Below, one piece after another: positions 35,001-47,000 of a stretch of 64,000 nucleotides of DNA (positions within the stretch are counted from its first letter, which is position 1; each line of letters starts with the position of its first letter). Under the pieces are notes generated by a model. That model ran no database searches, was not told the origin of the DNA, and saw nothing but the letters and a program-made list of their open reading frames with translations. The translations under genes were made by a program, and so were the position numbers. The DNA is from Haliclystus octoradiatus (lineage: Eukaryota > Cnidaria > Staurozoa > Stauromedusae > Haliclystidae), in contig OU744450.1 of NCBI GenBank assembly GCA_916610825.1, positions 9,754,261 to 9,818,260 on the forward strand, given 5' to 3'.

Positions 35001-38000
35001 TATTATTAGTTTAATATTTAACAAGGAAAAACCTAACTCATCATAGATGTTTTTCCATAGGTTCCTCACTAATAACCTAAAATACAATTTAATTAATATA
35101 ATAATAACCTAAAATACAATTTTATTAGTATATTTTATTAATTAATTAATAAAGAGAATATTTCACCGTATCTGTAATCAATTGAAGAAAAACATTAAAA
35201 TGTATATATTAACGCCTAATACTTAATAAGAGATATGAACATCTAACAAAAATATGTAAATAAAATATAGTAAAGTTGAACTAAAATAAAATAGAACAGA
35301 AGTTATTACTGTATAATGTTTTATTTAGGCAAACATTGAATGTTTTAAATTGTTTCTAAATAAATCAAAGGATCTAATGGATCTAATATTGGTGTCTAAT
35401 AGATTGTATCCTTGAGTAACAACATCTTGATGCATTTCATTTATTGTAGAAGGAAATTGTTTTGTTGCTGAGCCAAGTGAGTGTAGGAATGTTACAAGTA
35501 GTGCAAAAGCCTTAGCAAAGGTAAGATGAATCAACATTAAGTCCAAGAGCTACATCAGACTCACTCATAAATTTTTCAATTTTTTTGATCCTAGCACTTT
35601 CAAGATTTCATAAGTAGATCCAAGTATCCGGGTTTTGATCCTGTTTCGCACTCTGGGTAAGACTTTTGTGTCAAAAGATTAATGCTTTATTTGTGTGCAA
35701 CCTCTTCCAAATTCTGTGTTTTTAATGAAAGTTTGCATACAAAAGTTTGTATTGTTCCACTGCCTCAGTAAAAATGGAACACGACTATTGCCGGTTGCAG
35801 ATCCATTTTGAGAATAATCGAAAAATCACGTGGTGATAAATATTTAACTGTTTATATGAATAGTGCTAGCCACTTCTTTATAGTATAACATATTCCAAAA
35901 AGTGCTATATTGTAACCTTAAAAGTTTTGTGCCAAATTCAACATAATCTGACCGTGCTGTCGAGAATAATAGTGTTGCCAATCCCTGTATTCTATAATCT
36001 ATAGTTTAATAGAAACAGACAGGTAACACAATTATGCTAAAACAATGCTCCCAGACTTCTGTAATGTATGATAATAGATATATAAATGACGATAATGGAA
36101 AATGATGGTAAAAGTACCATATACAGTAATAAAAATAAGAAAAAGGTTCTGAAAGTAAAACTAATAACTTTATTGATCGCAAAAATATCAATAGAGTGCT
36201 TGATGCTGATATCTAGTCTTTGACCTTTATTTCTATAAGTCAAACTGCAATTGAGAATGATAACTGTAATGACTGATGAACAATTAAAATAAATAATGCC
36301 GTTTCCTTCGAAAAACAGTTTGATAGTTCATGAACAGGTCATGAACATGCGTCAATTGGACAAATTATCAAAAATGTCAATCAATCACAGCGCATGCGTA
36401 AACTTAAATAATAAATCTCAAACATTATAAGTTAAAATTTAGCTCCAGCAATTTGCATTTGATTAATCTTTATGTTATAGACTTTGGAAGATGTTGACTG
36501 TTCGAACAACTACAACCGAAGAAATAATGGTCATTGTACAAATTTACATGCACGATTTATCAAATGTGAGTGATGGATATATTTGTGCAGTTCGCCAATT
36601 TCATTAATCATGTTCTGTAATCAATATGGTTTTCTTTCATTTTACTAATTGTCTCCTGGATAACTGTGAATAGTTTTGCAGAGGAGATTTAGTCATACTG
36701 TATACCTATGATTAGTATAGTTTATAATTACATACTTTAATCCACTTTTCATCAGGTGGAAACATGAAATTACGATAATATGTCTCTTACTACGTGATAA
36801 TAATACTGTAATTCTGATGTTAGTAGGTCATTGTTTACTATGTTCAGAATAGAGTAATCATAACCAGAATCACATATGAACTTATATATAGAATGTAATA
36901 TTTATATGATCTTATATAGATTGAATAGATTGCCTGATGATCGCCTTGGCGTGAGACTCTAAGTAACAAACATGATATGATGATTGTCTGATTTTTGACG
37001 TCATATTTTATAGATTATCATTTAAAGCTCTGCTGTATAGCATTGAGCCCTTATGTTCAATCAGTAAGACAACTTACACCACAATATACATGATCTTATA
37101 TATAGTGTTTACTAGAAACAATAGGAGACTGCATGGAAAGTTTGTAATGTGACATTTTCATATGCTATTCATTTTTGCTGCTGCAATGCTCACACTTTGC
37201 CACGTACAGTATGTCTGATTTCCAACTATTTCTCATTGGAATTTACTGTTAGCTAATGCACCTCTCGTTTGAGTGCTTCTTTTCCTACAGAGTAATTGTT
37301 GTAGAATTTATGACCATGAAGCCCTGGGAATACAACTGCAACTTTCAAGCAAGAAATCTTATGTTTTTGTCTTACTTATGTTTTCCGTGTTTTGAAGCAG
37401 TCTTTGAAAAGCAGTTAAAAGGAACTGACTAACTGACTTCCGCAAGAGTTTTCAAAAACAACTGAAACAGGTCTTGATTGAGCTTTAAAAGAAGCTAAGG
37501 TGATGCCACAACTTCACAAGGTTTCAATAAATTTTGAACAAATTGATTCGAAAAGGATGACGAAAGTGGTTGATGGCAAAGACTCTTGGAAAATGTTTGA
37601 TGGCCATCAAACACCATGCTACCAATACAACACACTATCGAACATGTCAAAAAAATTAAAAAGTGTTACTAATCGACAATGATATTCAAAGTATTTGAAA
37701 TTTGCATCACTTTCCGTCGTTTGGTCTAGAGCTTTAATGTTCTCCTTAGTAATCAATTTCAACAAATTCTTATGAAAAGTAGGCCTCTAAATGTTTAATA
37801 ACATATATGAAGTTCATGAACTGATTATCCAGAATTAACAAGTGTAATAAGATCGCATTTTGTGCTTATGATAGCTAGTTAAATATGTTTATTTACATGG
37901 TATTGAAAAAGGTACATTGATGTAAGGCTTTGAAGACTGCGTTAACTGATTGTATGTTTTTTTTTCCATTTTTAGGAAGCAATCGATGAAATCAAAAATG

Positions 38001-41000
38001 AGATAAAACTTTTATTCACAACTGATGAATGTCCAGTCAAAGTTACATCAGTTTATTTAGAAATACACCAACCAAGGTCAGTCAAATATTGAATTCTTGT
38101 TATGATTATACTGTAAGTATCAAACTTGACATGTCAATCCTTGACTTAATGGCCGAGGTCATTATGTCGATATTCATTAAGCTTGATGTTTGATGTTAAG
38201 TATCCTTGTTTCTGTGATCTGTATTCCAGGTAACTGGGGTCAACAGCATTCTGGGCTGATTCGAATTTGTTCTTGATCCATATTTCCTTGTGTTCCGGTC
38301 GATAGATAGATGTGCAGGCAGGGTCCGACAAAAGGTTCAGCCTTCTGGAATCCTAAAGGCATTTCAACATTTTTTTCTGAATTTTCTTGTTGAGGTTTGA
38401 CCAGAAAATCATTAATAACATCAATTTTCTTCTGAATTTTGTATAGCCTTCGGGATCTAGGATCCCAGGATCCTCACTTTTGTTGGACCCTGTCTGCAGG
38501 GCATCAATAAAGGATGTTTGCAAACACTCTCCATCCATTCACAGCATGACCTACTGTTAGAAATGGAACCACGTGTATAGAAAGACGGGGATCATTCTAT
38601 TCTACAATCTTCCAGACTCACAACAATCATCCTAATGATCTAGCTACTTCACATGAAAGTAACTTCAAGTTGTAAAAATATTAATCATCTTTCTTTTATT
38701 AGTTCTTCGCAACAAGTCGTATCTGAAATGCCACTCCATCACATCACAGGAGAAGAGGTAATGAAATCAAAAATTATTTTTCAATCGGACAAAATATAGC
38801 AGCTTATTTAATTTCCCCTCCCACCCAGGCCCTATTTAATGTATCTTTCCAATTTAGTTATTTTACTATTAGTTTATTATTTTGTAATTTTCAACTGATT
38901 ATCAATGTAATTGGTTGTTTTGAGTGGTGACAGGATTGCTAGCTGGTCTAACGCAAATCTTAATTATACGCTCCCGCCATCCAAACGCCAAAACGCATCA
39001 ATATGATGTGTTTTTAACATATTTTGTACATGAAATGTGTAAACAAGAAAAGCATTTTAATAAGAAAATAATTGTATTTGTTTCAGCGGGGCAGACTGTT
39101 GGCCATAGTATGAATGATTGAACACAAATACCAATTTCCAATTCACTGATTCAGTTAACTTGATTGCGAAACAAATACGTGTGGCAAGACAATTGACACT
39201 ATTCCAATATTTTTCACAAGCGTATGCGACCAGAACAATTTTATGCATTTCAAATCCTTGCAGAGGATGAACCATCATAGCAACAAGCATAGATAAATTA
39301 CTACTACCCAATGTTTATTTACAATGTTTATTTTTATTTTTTATATACTTATTACTTATTTTTAGGATTTATTTATCAACTGTTATTTGTAAGCTTTGTA
39401 CAACTTTATATACTTATCTTTGCTTTAATTATAAGATGTACATTTGTCTAGATAGTCTTTTTGAGCATGATTTTGTAGAACATACCCATGTGGTAACTGT
39501 GTGGTGTACCTATGTTCACCATGTTTGTGTTTGCCTATCTCCTGACGTCATTGTATTTTTGGAAAATGACATCATTTGAGAATCGTGCCATAAAAGTCAC
39601 AACTTAATTTGTATACATTTATCCATTTGCATAAACAAATGTATTTTCTGTTTTATATGTTTCAGGGTATTCATGAAAAGCTATTCGGTATGAATTTTCG
39701 CATTTCACCTCGTGCATTTTTCCAAGGTTTGTACTCTTTATTGTAGTCTCACGTTTGATTGTAATTAACTGAGATATATGAAAAATTCTTTCCATTCCAT
39801 TGTGTCTCTGTGGTTCGAATCGTCCGAAGGTCAACTCAGCCTTTACTTGATCTAAAACATCAATTGAGTACCATATAGTAGTATACAGTACAGAGAGACA
39901 GCTGTTTAATATCATTGCTCGCAGCGAAAAGAGCCACTCATCTAGAAATAGAGGAGTGGTACAGGAGCCTTCTGTAGCAAGAGACTGTCTCGATTACTTA
40001 CTGCTTGTGTCTTATGAACATGAGGATTTAGAAAGTTGAACTTAATGTTCTCCAACAGATCTCAAAATGTATTGTATGTATCTCCTTTTGGCACACAATG
40101 AAATTGGTACATGTCATTGTTGAGATTCTGCATTGCACACCTCTTTTCCAGTTAAATTAAACCTTAAGCATGATATTTGAAAGATCTTTGTGTTCTACTT
40201 TTGGAAACCAAAATGGAAAAATATAATTTTACCACAAGAATCTTTTGACTGTGTTGTTCGGGCAGCAGCAGTACATTTATCTATCTACAGTACTTGCAAA
40301 ACGAAAAGTCAGAACTCCTGTTCTTCATTTTTCATTCAATATTGAATATTTAACTCTTCATTGCTATCCTGCTAACTACTTTTCTTATTGTATAATGTTT
40401 ACAAACAATTATTGACATTACCAAATTCTAATTTATTATTTACCCAAATGTAAATTAATAGTGCGAAAACAGTTTAGGGGTTCATGAACAATTCATTAAC
40501 AGTTCATGAACGTTGAATGGCCCCAAGTTTCGTGAACTGTTCATGGACAGTTCATCAAATTTGGGGCCATTTAACTTTCACAAACTGTTAATTAATGAGC
40601 TATTCATGAGCTTCTGAAATGTTTTTCACAAGGGTAGAGGCCTAACCTTTTCAAAACTTTTGAAAATGCAAATTTGAGTTACACTATCTCATTTCTCATT
40701 ACAATATCTTGAGGCTGTGTATAAATTTTTTGTATCATTGCACAAGTAGAATCTTCTTTGATAAAGACTCATTACCAATAAGTGACCAGCTATTAGCAAG
40801 TTGTTAGTTATTTTAACTAGACATTTTCAATTTTGTATTGTTGCTACTTAATGATGTTGTTCTCTTTATTTCTACCCATTAGTTAATACAGGTGCTGCAG
40901 AAGTATTGTATTCGACTATTAAAGAAATGTGCAACCCAACAGACCAGACCATCATCCTTGGTAAGTGGAACTGGATGAATGCCTGTACTCCGTGGGCCAT

Positions 41001-44000
41001 TGTGCAATATTATTATAATTATTTTAATTCTCAATGACAACAAATTATATTTATAACCCTGCTGCGTATGTTACTAATTCAAGTCAACAATAACATTTTC
41101 TTGTCGGCAGTATTTTCTTGCAATTGCAATATAGATAGTGTATAGTGAATCTTCCCATTCTCTCCGGGTACCTTCCTAGAATAAAAATATTTAGAAAGGA
41201 TTGCACACACAATTCATGCTGCTGCATTTCCAGCTATTGAAATACAGTCTCCAAAGAAGTAGTGTTGAAGAGTTTGACCCTTATAGGTAATTCAATGCTC
41301 AAAAATAGAAATTTCAAAATCATATGTTTTCTAAATATCATATAGTATATAATATATTTGTTATAATAAAAGTCAGAGAATCAGACAGTCATGTTTGCTA
41401 CTTGAAGTTTCATGCCGAGGTGATCATCAGGCAATCTATTCAAGTAGATTACAAAGTAGCAAACATGACTGTCTGATTCTCTGACTTTATTATTTAAGCT
41501 CTGCTATATTTTGCATTGAGCCCTATGTTCAATCAGTAACACAACGTTTTACAAATAATATATTTGTTATCAGTCATTTAAAAATACACATGAACTAAAA
41601 ATACCGTAAAACTGTTGAATATGAACAGTTGGGGGTATATAGGGATGTACCATCCATAGCAACAAGAACACATACAATTTTAGTGGTTGCCATGAAATGT
41701 TATAGATAAAATCCAAGAAATTGTTGTGAACTAGAAAAGCATTTCCAAGTGCGGGAGTTGAACCCACAATCTCTGAATGTCTGGTCCAATGCTCTCACCT
41801 TTGAGCTACCCGGTCATCTCATCTACCCTCCCAACAACTGCAAGTCAGTCTTGTTATGTCAGCTATGGAGTTGTATAGCTATACAGGATGTTGTAAATTT
41901 TGCCGTGCTACATGAGTTGATTTGTCAAGTGTATAATAACAACTTGCTTGCACTTTCCAACAATAACTGGATATTATATGGTGTTTTGAAATGAAGGTGT
42001 TTCTACTTAAGTTTTAAAAATGTCTATGTCAATGTACGTATTTGCAATGCGTTTTTCATTATTTCAATTATCTGAGAATTCTTTCTACATAACTCAATGG
42101 AAACCTGTTAATTTCATAGATGTTTGCTGTGGAACTGGGACTATTGGTCTATATCTTGCTAAGGTAAATACTGTTTTAATTACTACTACAAAAATTATAA
42201 AATTCTCATTCTATGTAACTATCTGACTTATGGTGACTGATTGAATCATCATCATCGTCATCTATTGAGGAAACATTTAAATAATTTTTTACAAAGTGCT
42301 CTTGTCATAGTATAAATATACAGAATAAAGAGTAAAAGGTTGATTAATTAAATTATTTTTGGATAGATATGAATTACAAATGTATTTTTTAATAACAGCA
42401 TTCCAGGCAGTAACCAAATATCAACAATGTATTCTTTGAGTGATTTTTTAATTTTTTTAGACGGGAGTCAAACACATGTATGGTATAGAATTATGTCAAC
42501 CTGCGATAGATGATGCCAAATTCAATGCTGTGGAAAATGGTATGACCTTGAAAATTTCTGTGCTGTTTCTCAATTTGTTAACTTCTGATACAAAAAGGCA
42601 TCTGAGGATGTCCATGTGTTATTCAAATCTTTTTCTATTGAATTTAGCTTTCCTTTTAATGACTTTGTGAAGTATTCATGAACCGCAGGAACCGTTCATA
42701 ACCACTATTTGAAACGATTGTTCACACTCAAAGTTAGTTAGATGAATTATTGCAATGAATAGTCAATGACTATAATGTCACGTTTTATTTTATTTACGGG
42801 TTTAACAATATACAAATTAACAATATTGAATAATAACACATATAATATACAAAACAATTAACGTTCATACCACCTGGCTCTTCAAGTATCTCTGAATTGC
42901 TTTACGGTATTATAAATTGGTTGTTGCTTTACAATGTATTATACAATAACTTACAACGATAAATCTTTGCAACGATAATATTCTTTTTAAGGGTCAAACA
43001 AGACCGGCCGCCTTTTTATTGAATTTTTTGAAATTGGATCCTGTAGCTTTTTTATTTGCGTCACCTTATTTCAGTGAGTTGATGATATTTGACACATGAA
43101 TTTTGAAACGCAACTTTTAATATTGTAACATTTATCAAAAAACACAAGCTAAACAATGCAAGTTGAATATAAAGATGATGACAATCAGAGTTTAAAGTAC
43201 GACATATATATGACCTTAAAATCATCATTCCATGCAAACAGGTCTGAAATTTTATCAAAATATTTCCTACCAAAAACATCGCGGCTCGAAACGCAGACAA
43301 ATGAACGACTAGGCAACGGTCAGTAATAAAATACAGTTTGAGTTGCATCATCAATCGATCAATCAATCAATTTGTAGCAAACCATGTTATCCAAACAACT
43401 TATGCTTTCTTTCAACAAAATTCTTTATTCCATATTGCGTGCTTGGTAAACGGTCTTGGCAAATCAGAAAAACACTTCTTTGTATAGTTTTGCTGTCATC
43501 GAAACACTTCTCGTGATATATTCCTGTTACAGGATTTCATTGCTATAAAAACACAAGACCGATTTGATGATGTCACAGCTTATGTTTAAAAATTTGGTTA
43601 ATTATCGCCGGTCAATAGTCGCCCCTTCAAAAGGTGATAATTTAAACACAGTAAATCTCTTGAATAAATAGCATAAGTTGATATAATTGTAATGAAATGA
43701 CACCAAGGTCCAGATAAGTTTATAGCGGGTTGTGTTTGGCCTTTTATCGACACCAACATGGAGAGAATTAAAAATAACTACAAACATGGTAAAATATTTT
43801 TCAATTGAAGCATAGGATGTTGGACGAGAATGCAGATTTTCATATTTACTACTATCTCATCTGTGTGCCCTGAATATTGGTCATATAGCATCAACATATA
43901 CTTTCTTATGATATTATGAGTTGTATTTATTTACACTTGGTGCTATTTTCCTCTGTTACCTTCCCCTAACACAAGTGGATCTTTTGTTCCCTTCTCCTGT

Positions 44001-47000
44001 CAAAGGATCCATTGAGTTCATGAACCATCCATGGACTGGAATGAACAGTTCATGAATTTTAATAGCAATAGCATTCAAAACTGCTCATAAACAGACCATT
44101 AACAGTTCATACACATTTGGTGAAGTGTCTTTGAATGTTGAATGACCTGTTTTTCATTAATGCTTTTATGAACTGCTCATAAACCTGTTCATAGACTTTT
44201 CGTGAAAATTGGACCTCGTTTCTGTTCATGAACTGTTTTCACAGGAGTATTGTCATTTACAAGTATGATACAGCTCCATATTTTCCCATAATTTTCCCAT
44301 AATTTTCTTCAAGTGATTTTATTTAGGATTTTGATTTCATCTCATTGGTCTTTCACAGGTATCACCAATTCTACATTTATCTGTAGCAAGGCAGAAGATG
44401 CTATGGCTGATTTAACAAAACGTCTCTCTCAAGAGAATAATATAATTGCTATTGTTGATCCTCCTAGAGCTGGTTTGCGTAAGTAGTCAAGAACAACTCA
44501 AGAAATTTAGATAATGAATTCAAGAGCGACCATAGACTTGCTGTGATGTTAGCATTTCCACAACCAAACTGTTCCAGAAGCTAGTGTTAGCAGAATGCAG
44601 GTGTAATGTATTTTGGTCATGTGATGACCAGTGTTGAATATGATTGTGTATATATTCAAGACATTAACAAAGCATCTGAAACATGTGCTGTCAGTCATTC
44701 CTGTGTGAAAACATGCATCTGTTTGTGAACGATAGACGATTCTACTGAATAAATATTTTTCAAAAAGATGATTGATTCTGATGTATCTCAACTGAAAAAA
44801 TAGTTTGATAAAAGTTGGAAGCCAATCCGATAAGAATGTTTTATGTCTTGAAAGAGTGTTTTCCTCTGCGGCTCGTCCATTTTTGTGATGTAAATATTCA
44901 AGCTTTCAATACTCAATCTAAAATATCATGAAGATTTTCTGCGATCTGATTGGTCGAATGAGCATGCATGAAATCGTAAGGAAATATTTTGCTCCGAACA
45001 CCGTGAGAAACTGCTAGCTTCAAAAGTTTGATTTGTGATAAAATACAGAAATTATATCTTTCCAATAACAATCCAATAACTATCTCAATTATGGTAACGA
45101 TTTACAAAATAAAAACACAGAATGAAATACAAATTATAAGCTACGCTGTTTCAAGGTAACCTGAATTTAGATAACAATTAGTACATTAAACTCTTTGAGA
45201 ACTATTGTGATATTTATATTACAGACTTTCTTGTGTTTGTCATTCTTCATTCAACAATATCTATCTTCTTGAGAGATTCCTTTTGCTTGGTTTATGAATT
45301 AAAATCGAATATTGAGTTATGAATTTTTTTAATTGAAAATTTGCCGTCGAATGAGATTCCCGACGTTTGAAGAGAATTAGAGACTTCGAAAGAGATTCAC
45401 TCGGAAAGCTAAAAATCATTCCCTCGGAGTTCGTGATTTTTTAGTTGATCACTTGTGTCTCCCAACAGAAAAATGAATAGAAGAATGGCAAATGTGTGGT
45501 AACCCTTAAATATTATCTTACATCAGTTCGAGACAAATTGAAATATTTAATTCACAAAAATAAACACTCCAATTTCAATTTTCAGTTGCTATACCTCAGA
45601 ATCGATCATTACTTTGAAAAGTATTTTATCAATTGAAGCCCCTGTTCATGAACTTCATCAAAGGTGGACCAGTTCATGAGCGTGAAATTTCCTGACACTT
45701 CATGAACATTTGAGGAATTTCACGCTCTTAAACTCATGATGTTTTTTGACAGTGGGTTATGGAATATGTAAATCCAGAGAGGCTAGCCTCCTAACAAATT
45801 GTTAATGAACTGCAATAATCTGACAACAAGTACATAGTAATGTAATATTCAATATTCCTTCATTTTTGAAAATTCATTGGCATAATGCAATTATCGAATT
45901 GTTTGCTAACTGGATGGAGAAATGGCTTATAAGCAAATACTGCTTTGACAAACTGAAGTCGACGTCAGCGGCTTTGAATTCTTCGCACCTGTCTAATGTT
46001 TTTATTTCTCTGTGTCCCCCCAAAATATGCATAAACCCATGAGTTATTTTGCCTGATGATTAAGTTACTTTGTTATTGTGAAAAGAAGCATTCATTACGT
46101 TCAAAGGAAAAGGTGAGTTTGTTCATTCTAAGTAAAGCTTTTCGAATCATTTTTCCCTTGATAAAACATTCTCAAATAACAAAATTCAGAGATAATTAGT
46201 ACTTACTTACAATTAGAAATCGATTATAAAAAAGGAACACTTTCTATCTATGTGATCGAGGTAAAATGTCCTTGTTTTAATTAGGTATTTATGTATTTAG
46301 AGAAATTATTTTCTTACTTCGAAAGAGGGGATTCCCTGTGTAAGATTTAGTACTCAATCATGCAATGAATCATAATCCCACATTGGTTAGATAATATTTT
46401 TTATGCATGACTGTGATTTGTTTTGCATGGCTACAACTTCTCTTTTTATTTTTCAGATACCCGTGTTGTGCAAGCATTACGTCGATGCAATAAGATTACA
46501 CAAATAGTTTATGTGTCTTGCAATCCCAAAGCAGCGTCCACAAATTTTATTGAGTGAGTGATCAAGAATATGATATGATTAAAATTGAACAGCTGTATCT
46601 ATAGGTATTTAAGTGTGAGTAAGAAACTTTGGAGTATGAAAACAATGTAGAGTCAGGAACTTTGTTTCCAAAACTCTGCTATGGATTAAGAGAATCACGC
46701 CTTCGGTATCTATTTTGGCATGGATGTAACGCCACTGCAAAAATGTTTTTCAGCAACAAATTTGTTGAATGTTTTATTATCTACGAAAATAAATTCTTTA
46801 GTCGCATAACGTTTTGCTGCTATGACCAATGAAATATTTTGTCGTTAATCAAAAATAGATTTTTGCTTGATTCAACCATTTTGCTGTTCTAAACGTAGTC
46901 ACGGTTTGGTAATCATTTATTTGTGGCTTAGATTTTATCTCATTTGTTTTCAAAGATATGAGTAAGTTAAAGTATCGTATGATAATGTTTTGAATTGACT

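Noticed and set aside
39619-39915. 98-codon minus-strand ORF
   Set aside because: Overlaps TRMT2A exon 18 on the opposite strand; no recognisable domain.
41749-41822. tRNA gene on the minus strand
   Set aside because: A- and B-box-like words are present but the anticodon arm does not pair and the head is joined to a repeated body, so it is a SINE, not a tRNA.
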